Source of the DNA: JADJNW01 sp964517145 | Lineage (GTDB): Bacteria; Bacteroidota; Bacteroidia; Chitinophagales; Saprospiraceae | Direction of reading: 5' to 3' | Assembly: GCA_964517145.1 (NCBI GenBank) | Contig: CAZFBN010000174.1 | Coordinates: 1 to 10,541 of the forward strand | Length of the DNA: 10,541 bases | In this document: positions 6,501-10,541 of the stretch, in pieces | Position numbering within the stretch: the stretch's first letter is position 1 | Layout of the letters: each line of letters opens with the position of its first letter | Program-made: the position numbers and the translations under genes | Notes under the pieces: model-generated | Seen by the model: only the letters and a program-made list of their open reading frames with translations | The model's database searches: none | Told to the model about the DNA's origin: nothing

Positions 6501-9500
6501 AATTTGTATTGATTGACATTCTGCCTTGGATTGGCGACCAGGCTATCACGACCAACGCCTTGCGTTTGACCGAATGGCGTCCAAACTTATCTTCAACGCC
6601 TGTCAATCCTAATGGTACATTAAACATGGTGGATATTTATTACTCCATTGAGCAAAACCCTTGCCGGAGTGAGTTCATGCTGCCATTTTTACCTAATTTG
6701 TGTACGGGTCCTTTTTGGAGTACTCTTCCGCCGCCTTCTTTGACGGATGTACAGGCTATCAAATTGGAATTCAACCGTCCAATTGCAGAAGGAGAAGTGA
6801 TTGTATTAGAATGGGATGTATTTGCACCAGTAAATGCACCTGTTGGTGAAATTGCTTGGAACTCTTTTGCCTACCAAGGTGTGCGCATGGATAACGATGA
6901 TTTATTCCCAATTGCAGAGCCCAATAAAGTGGGGATTATTATCAAAGATAGTCCAAAAGCCAGCTTGGGTAACTACGTTTGGGAAGATGAAAATCAAAAC
7001 GGCAAACAGGACGAACCGGCTGCCAATGGCATCAACAATGTAAAGGTTAAATTATTCAGCACTACTAATGATACGAAAGGCGACGGCGACGACGAAATGG
7101 TGGCGATGACTACCACGGGTTTTGATCAGAACGGTCGCCCAGGTTATTACCTATTCCCAAATCTGGAGCCAGGTAAATATTATGTAATGTTTGATTTTTC
7201 AACATTACCCGTATCGCTTACGCCAATTAACCCGGATCAAGCCGCCGATGATGTGGATAGTGATGCAGACGTTGCAATGGCAATGACGCCTATTACAGAG
7301 TTATCAGATGGTGAAGAAGACTTGACCCTTGACTTAGGGGTGTTGCGTGGCGACTGCTTCTTGGAAGATGTGAACTTTGATGTGGTTTGTGATGAAAATG
7401 ATCCAAATGATTTGAACGACGACGAAGTTTCCTTCTCTTTTACTGCGAATAAAACAGGAACTGACGGTGGCACGAAATTTACCCTCATTGTAGAAAAAAG
7501 AGAATTAGATGGTTCGATTTATCAGGTTGATGTAGTTCCTAATCTTAATTATGGTACGCCAGTAGGTCCTTTTGGTCCCTATGCGCTCACCATTGACGAA
7601 ACCCTTATTGTTACGGTAAAAGATGCAGTGAATCCACTTTGTGTGTTTACCGATTATTTTGTGAGCTGCGGACGCGATTACGGCGATTTGCCAAATAGTT
7701 TTAATTCGACAACAAATGGTCAAAATGGCGCTTACCATACCTACAAGCAAGGTTTGTATTTGGGTAGCTGCGTTGAATTTGAAACCAATGGCTCGCCTTC
7801 TAACCAATCAACTGGAGATGACGCTATTTCTGGTGTTGTATCTCAACCAAATGGAGTTGGATGTACCGATGACGAAGACGGTATTCGTTTACTGACGCCC
7901 CTGATTCCGGGCTATGAGGCATGTTTGGAAGTGACCGCGACTTCTATGAACGGTACTGGTTTCTTAAAAGCTTGGATTGACTTTAACGGGGATGGCGATT
8001 TCGCTGGCGATGCGGATGAATTAATCACGTGGAAAAAGATTGATGGAAATGCAGTCAATACCACCGAAGCTCTTATTGAAAATGGTTCAGATACTTATAT
8101 ATTCTGCTTTAATGTGCCTTCCACTGCAACTTTTGAAGGTGGCGAAACGCACGCACGCTTCCGCCTCAGCATGAGTGGCATGAACCCTGATTTGGACTAC
8201 TTTGGCAGAGCCGAAACTGGTGAAGTGGAAGACTTCTGGTTCCCGCTGGGCAAAGTCGGTAACCTGGTTTGGGAAGATAATAACTTTGATGGACAACAAG
8301 CTAGTAATGAGCCAGGTATCAATGGCGTAAAAGTGTATTTGATCTATCAGGGTGATAATATGAATCTAGAAACCACTTTCCCAAACAATGTTCCGACGGT
8401 AAGTGGAGACGATAAGGTGTATGAAACGACCACTGCTTCTATCGACAATGTAGCTGGTTTGTACTACTTCTGCGGCTTAACCAATGGCAAGTATAAAATC
8501 GTTGTCATTTCTCCAAGTAATTATACGCCAAGCCGTTTTGATATTGGTGATAATGAATCGGATAATGATGGCGATTTTAATAATAATCCAATGTCGGGCA
8601 TGGTGATGACCAACTTTACGATTACGGATGTAACCAAATTGCCGACTGAGGAAGAAGGCGAAGGCGACGAGGGTATTGTTAATACCTTCCCTGATATGCA
8701 AACGGATGAAACTTTCGATTTTGCTTTTGCACGTTTGGACTATGGTGACTTGCCAGAGACGCCGGATGAAAACTTCAAAACGAAGATGACCAATGGTGGC
8801 GCGGTACACGCAGCGATTTCTACTTTGTACCTGGGCACCTGCGTAGATGCAGAGCGTGAAGCAACACCAGATACCGATGCTGGTGTGGCGGACGGTGGCG
8901 ATGATGGCACTGCTGGTACGATGGTAGCGGGTGAATGTGCAGACGATGAAGATGGTATCAAATTCGTTACACCACTCATTCCAGATTCTACTGCCTGCAT
9001 TGAAGTGACAGCTGAAAATGAAACGGACGCCGCTGCCGTGCTGGAAGGCTGGATTGATTTTAATGGCAATGGCGAATTGGATGACGACGAAAAATTGACG
9101 GGCGGTGACTTTGGCAATGACGGCAAGGCTTCGATTGCAGATGGTGGCGTAACGAGCAAAAAATACTGCTTCCAAGTACCTGCGGGTGCTGTTTACAACG
9201 ATGGCATGGTATTCGCACGCTTCCGCCTGAGCCCTGTCGGTGTTGATAGTCCAAATGGTCCAGACAAATACGATGACGATGTGACGGTTCCTCAAGGGGA
9301 AGTAGAAGATTATAAACTCAATATCGCGAAGGTTGGTAACCTGGCATGGTTGGATCAGGATTATGATGGTATCCAGGATGCGGGCGAAGCTGGTCTGAAT
9401 GGAGTTATAGTCAAATTAGTCTGGGCAGGTTTTGATGGAGATATCACTACTGATGATAATAAAGACTACTTTACTACAACGGCTACCATTGATGGCAAGG

Positions 9501-10541
9501 ATGGCTCGTATTACTTCTGTGGACTACTAGAAGATACCAAGTACAAACTGGTGATTACCACTCCGGAAAGCCTGACACCAACCAAGCCTAATGTTGGTCA
9601 AAACAATCAGGTAGATAGCGACTTTGCCGATGGCGCAGATGATGATGGCACGATTGACAATCCACTCAGCGGCATGGTGATGATTGCTTTTGAAATTGGG
9701 AAAGCAAATGAGCAACCAACGGGAGAAGACGGCTTGAATGATAAGCCAAATCAGGTTGGTAATTTCCCAGATAATTTTGTTAATCAAACCTTTGACGCAG
9801 GCTTTGTACCCCTGGATTATGGCGACTTGCCAAATAATTCTGTTGCTTCACAATTTAACGAAAACTTTATTAGCACTACCCTGGCTGATGTTGATCCGGC
9901 TAAGCACGTGATTCAACCTGGCTTCTTCTTAGGTTCTTGCGTAGATGCAGAGCGCGACGGCGCACCTGACAGTGAAGCTGGACGCAACATTGGTGGAGAT
10001 GACAACACCGGCAGCGCCTACAAAATGGGAACTGACTGCACGGATGACGAAGACGGTGTACGATTCATCACGCCATTGATTCCAGGCAATAAGGCTTGCA
10101 TTGAAGTGACAACTACCGTTCCAGGGAATGTGAGCAATGCGAAGCTCTATGCTTGGATTGACTTTAATGGGGATGGCGATTTTGGTACGAAAGCTACACT
10201 CGATGCCAATGAACTCGTTGTATTCGAGAATGCATCTGTACCAAGTGGCACAAGCACGCAGCTTTACTGCTTCAATGTGCCAATAGACGCAGATTTTGGT
10301 GGTGAAAACGTACTGAAAACGCATCTGCGAATCCGCTTAACCACCGAGGAAAATGTCAACTTCTACGGTTGCGTGAACGACGGGGAATTGGAAGACTACT
10401 ACCAGCCATTGGCGAAGATTGGTAACTACACCTGGGAAGATTTGACCGATGATGGCTTGCAGGTGCCAACGGGTAAAGATCAGCCGATTGCAGGCATCAC
10501 CGCCATTCTGGAAACAGTGGACCTGTTGGGCAATCCTTACA
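3422..10541 (+). CDS. Giant secreted multidomain surface protein (DUF11 / SdrD_B / GEVED repeats), partial at 3' end
   Basis: One frame stays open from the ATG at 3422 to the window edge: 2373 complete codons and no stop. After a Sec-type signal peptide (about 1-38) come three diverged beta-sandwich modules (about 64-190, 197-330 and 341-470). Three DUF11-like modules follow (about 535-675, 680-815 and 823-955), then a larger related module with ILPWIGD (962-1180). The rest is SdrD_B-like 1 (1180-1307), a beta-rich linker domain (1308-1417), then GEVED 1 (1419-1609), SdrD_B 2 (1611-1771), GEVED 2 (1773-1967), SdrD_B 3 (1970-2130), GEVED 3 (2132-2330) and the start of SdrD_B 4 (2334 on). GEVED copies start DYGDLP and end GEVEDF, GEVEDY or GELEDY. 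SdrD_B copies start GN-x-x-W-x-D. No enzyme motif is visible, so a structural, adhesive or stalk role is inferred. In this phylum such proteins usually leave through the type IX system; the C-terminal sorting domain would lie outside the window. No Shine-Dalgarno sequence precedes the ATG. Confidence 0.88.
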   Translation, partial: MKKILTQLKRRSPNLQMRFLALTSFMLALSLFSASLVANNANKASLLENLTNEIASFFGFAGNDKFNVFISVNDATPNAGDNITYTISYSTQSDINDFDNAMIIVDLPDPLELVSFAGTLHVQNYNFDGNTNDLKINMINPLPAGSTGIMKVIVKVPEGTVCDDTNINVSVESMADAGGSMVQGNDAEAVTVNDTADPYVINVQNVGMPIAGSSSSFRVTLNQLNGTTFTTIEEPTAGAGILVSVQLDALKTGNGGMLVSSSPMNPNIDATTGTVTWNLGAMVTSDQTIDFDILFDSPTFDDVNVTFNAAASYKYTCGISNVSDDLTVQIKMPAPPVPGVECATFSMGTREIGQAGELNVKFKNGATEMNNFTVVINIPEEVAVTAIPKMIFANMPSFLGINANVAYTYYGGGGGNYNFTTSTDGMGSDAAGLSNLQTITYTFGTVPAGFMPMSNVVFDYTVLATDNNGNAVNGANPRITESDCIDCADDNNANFDCINASATISGDYNSQNYEDNCSSKGIARDPKEGPQNIVKSSDKNQFFPEDEVTFTLSFRNCGTKVLEDAVITDVLPADLEYVANSTTFNGFPVAAFEPSQSGQELTWSFPGDDLPNDPDCLDANKFTITFKAKVKTGTTAKTLTNCFSIDGNNSGTPIERCDFDSELRDCDAITILPVGPSSPDKLATDITTPNDKYFPKDEVTFTLKWKNQGPFAVSNTMVMDQLPAGLTYVDNSVSYNANITGIGNPDFSNVNGKLTWDFTGLVLPGNDTDYEITFKATIDPTVGAGNIENCFSVIGTGTNVRTDEVEDCVTITVEEVGPVNPSKKLVGDADKFPTQTADYEISFQNAGAFTVNNVLVADDLPDALEYVVGSVMFENLPTPDESTYDPNTGQLVWKWNTLPGATNGNATSDTYKIKFKVKVKPGTLVGNIQNCFTVDGTAVDDGNNVIGGSDTDAVAEGCNNQLNILTLAQIDSRKGVKGACDNDFVYFNPGGGVPSPQNLNGIGQTFAGGKATYRLEIVNTGNVKVDEFVLIDILPWIGDQAITTNALRLTEWRPNLSSTPVNPNGTLNMVDIYYSIEQNPCRSEFMLPFLPNLCTGPFWSTLPPPSLTDVQAIKLEFNRPIAEGEVIVLEWDVFAPVNAPVGEIAWNSFAYQGVRMDNDDLFPIAEPNKVGIIIKDSPKASLGNYVWEDENQNGKQDEPAANGINNVKVKLFSTTNDTKGDGDDEMVAMTTTGFDQNGRPGYYLFPNLEPGKYYVMFDFSTLPVSLTPINPDQAADDVDSDADVAMAMTPITELSDGEEDLTLDLGVLRGDCFLEDVNFDVVCDENDPNDLNDDEVSFSFTANKTGTDGGTKFTLIVEKRELDGSIYQVDVVPNLNYGTPVGPFGPYALTIDETLIVTVKDAVNPLCVFTDYFVSCGRDYGDLPNSFNSTTNGQNGAYHTYKQGLYLGSCVEFETNGSPSNQSTGDDAISGVVSQPNGVGCTDDEDGIRLLTPLIPGYEACLEVTATSMNGTGFLKAWIDFNGDGDFAGDADELITWKKIDGNAVNTTEALIENGSDTYIFCFNVPSTATFEGGETHARFRLSMSGMNPDLDYFGRAETGEVEDFWFPLGKVGNLVWEDNNFDGQQASNEPGINGVKVYLIYQGDNMNLETTFPNNVPTVSGDDKVYETTTASIDNVAGLYYFCGLTNGKYKIVVISPSNYTPSRFDIGDNESDNDGDFNNNPMSGMVMTNFTITDVTKLPTEEEGEGDEGIVNTFPDMQTDETFDFAFARLDYGDLPETPDENFKTKMTNGGAVHAAISTLYLGTCVDAEREATPDTDAGVADGGDDGTAGTMVAGECADDEDGIKFVTPLIPDSTACIEVTAENETDAAAVLEGWIDFNGNGELDDDEKLTGGDFGNDGKASIADGGVTSKKYCFQVPAGAVYNDGMVFARFRLSPVGVDSPNGPDKYDDDVTVPQGEVEDYKLNIAKVGNLAWLDQDYDGIQDAGEAGLNGVIVKLVWAGFDGDITTDDNKDYFTTTATIDGKDGSYYFCGLLEDTKYKLVITTPESLTPTKPNVGQNNQVDSDFADGADDDGTIDNPLSGMVMIAFEIGKANEQPTGEDGLNDKPNQVGNFPDNFVNQTFDAGFVPLDYGDLPNNSVASQFNENFISTTLADVDPAKHVIQPGFFLGSCVDAERDGAPDSEAGRNIGGDDNTGSAYKMGTDCTDDEDGVRFITPLIPGNKACIEVTTTVPGNVSNAKLYAWIDFNGDGDFGTKATLDANELVVFENASVPSGTSTQLYCFNVPIDADFGGENVLKTHLRIRLTTEENVNFYGCVNDGELEDYYQPLAKIGNYTWEDLTDDGLQVPTGKDQPIAGITAILETVDLLGNPY
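3611..4864 (+). other. N-terminal diverged beta-sandwich modules (three) of the giant protein
   Basis: Residues 64-470 hold three modules of about 130 residues that resemble DUF11/Ig-like domains in strand pattern but lack strong consensus. The first contains AGDNITYTISYS and IIVDLPDPLELVSF, the usual 'strand, then LP, then statement of value' layout. The second contains GTVTWNLGAM, and the third AGELNVKFKNG and VVINIPEEV. They probably form the membrane-distal tip of the protein, where binding functions are most often found. A Cys-rich, Asn/Asp-rich connector follows (about 480-534). Confidence 0.5.
5024..6304 (+). other. Three consecutive DUF11-like modules of the giant protein
   Basis: Units start near residues 535, 680 and 823. 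Shared landmarks are FFPEDEVTFTLSF and YFPKDEVTFTLKW near the start of units 1 and 2 (diverged to KFPTQTADYEISF in unit 3). Next come LPADLEYV, LPAGLTYV and LPDALEYV, then a Trp strand (LTWSF, LTWDF, LVWKW). Each unit ends in NCFSI, NCFSV or NCFTV followed by a second Cys. DUF11 domains are Ig-like spacers in surface proteins. The paired Cys at the end of each unit could form a disulfide, reasonable for a secreted protein. Confidence 0.72.
6305..6961 (+). other. Large DUF11-related module with ILPWIGD motif
   Basis: Residues 962-1180 form a domain about 220 residues long. It opens with SRKGVKGACDNDF, has an ATYRLEIVNTGN strand typical of DUF11-like folds, then DILPWIGDQ, and later EGEVIVLEWDVFAP and NSFAYQGVR. 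From general knowledge, the ILPWIGD-type motif recurs in large surface proteins just before the first SdrD_B domain. That position is kept here. It may be a junction between tip and stalk. Confidence 0.5.
6962..7675 (+). other. First SdrD_B-like domain plus beta-rich linker domain
   Basis: Residues 1181-1307 start LGNYVWEDENQNGKQDE, a consensus SdrD_B opening with an acidic D-x-N-x-N-G-x-x-D metal-binding loop. They continue with NNVKVKLF and GYYLFPNLEPGKYYVMF, and end LDLGVL. Unlike copies 2 and 3, it has no Cys in the YYLF strand. Residues 1308-1417 then form a separate beta-rich segment (RGDCFLEDVNFDVVCDEN to DYFVSC) that does not recur elsewhere in the window and that I cannot assign. Confidence 0.65.
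7676..8737 (+). repeat. Super-repeat unit 1: GEVED + SdrD_B (354 codons)
   Basis: The GEVED-like part covers residues 1419-1609, from DYGDLP to GEVEDF. It has CTDDEDG at 1481-1487 and an EF-hand-like loop WIDFNGDGDF starting at W1518. Cys lie at 1450, 1481, 1501 and 1562. The SdrD_B-like part (1611-1771) opens GNLVWEDNNFDGQQ and contains YYFCGLTNGKYKIVV and the SGMVMTNF strand. An acidic stretch (EEEGEGDEG) precedes the end of the unit. Confidence 0.75.
8738..9814 (+). repeat. Super-repeat unit 2: GEVED + SdrD_B (359 codons)
   Basis: This has the same architecture as unit 1. GEVED spans 1773-1967 with DYGDLP, LGTCVDAER, CADDEDG, WIDFNGNGEL at 1877 and GEVEDY. Cys are at 1807, 1839, 1859 and 1916. 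SdrD_B (1970-2130) opens GNLAWLDQDYDGIQD and contains YYFCGLLEDTKYKLVI and SGMVMIAF. The Cys between the second and third GEVED positions keeps the exact spacing of 20 residues seen in unit 1. Confidence 0.75.
9815..10541 (+). repeat. Super-repeat unit 3: GEVED + start of SdrD_B (partial)
   Basis: GEVED spans 2132-2330 with DYGDLP, LGSCVDAER, CTDDEDG, WIDFNGDGDF at W2245 and the variant end motif GELEDY. Cys are at 2173, 2206, 2226 and 2283. The next SdrD_B domain begins GNYTWEDLTDDGLQ at 2334 and is cut by the window edge after 40 residues. The array is therefore likely to continue downstream. Confidence 0.75.

Noticed and set aside
8477..9295. Long minus-strand ORF (272 codons), and similar antisense ORFs at 5795-6433, 4808-5218, 9929-10324 and elsewhere under the giant gene
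   Set aside because: They lie opposite the plus-strand frame, which has clear repeated domains. Their translations lack recognisable domains and mirror the Asp/Asn/Gly-rich codon usage of the sense strand. They are shadows.
1..10541. CRISPR array, defence or toxin-antitoxin system
   Set aside because: No short regularly spaced repeats with variable spacers exist; the only long periodicity is the coding super-repeat. No nuclease, reverse transcriptase, toxin or antitoxin motif was seen in any frame.

Overview
This window most likely comes from a member of the Bacteroidota, plausibly a Saprospiraceae-type filamentous or marine/wastewater bacterium. The reasons are very AT-rich gene-free DNA, start codons without a clear Shine-Dalgarno sequence, matches to the Bacteroidota -7 promoter box (TAnnTTTG), and a giant secreted protein built from DUF11-like, SdrD_B-like and GEVED-like modules. 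The lineage call is inferred from style; no marker gene is present.

Layout: (1) The left edge (1-174, minus strand) holds the first 58 codons of a response-regulator receiver domain whose remainder lies outside the window. (2) A 672-bp AT-rich divergent intergenic region (175-846) follows, with weak promoter candidates and one hairpin. (3) A complete 510-residue cytoplasmic, all-helical, TPR-like protein of unknown function lies at 847-2379 (plus). (4) A 1042-bp gene-free stretch (2380-3421) contains several strong inverted repeats. These include a 93-nt structured element with a 12-bp GC-rich stem and a 14-bp hairpin with a GTAA tetraloop and T-run just upstream of the next gene. (5) From 3422 to the right edge runs one uninterrupted plus-strand reading frame of at least 2373 codons, with no stop codon inside the window.

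The giant protein reads in order: signal peptide; three diverged beta-sandwich modules; three DUF11-like modules; a larger related module; a first SdrD_B-like domain; a short beta-rich linker domain; then a super-repeat of about 360 residues, [GEVED + SdrD_B], present at least three times (the third truncated by the edge). It is rich in Asp, with EF-hand-like D-x-N-x-D-G loops and a conserved four-cysteine pattern in each GEVED copy. This looks like a calcium-rigidified, disulfide-stabilised cell-surface or secreted stalk/adhesin. In this phylum such proteins are typically exported by the Sec system and then the type IX system, but the C-terminal sorting domain that would confirm this is outside the window.

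Nothing in the window forces the genes into one pathway. The helical-repeat gene and the giant gene are separated by 1 kb, and the response regulator is divergent. I see no convincing new multi-gene system. The most open questions are the structured elements in the 2.4-3.4 kb gap and the Cys/Asp pattern of the super-repeat.
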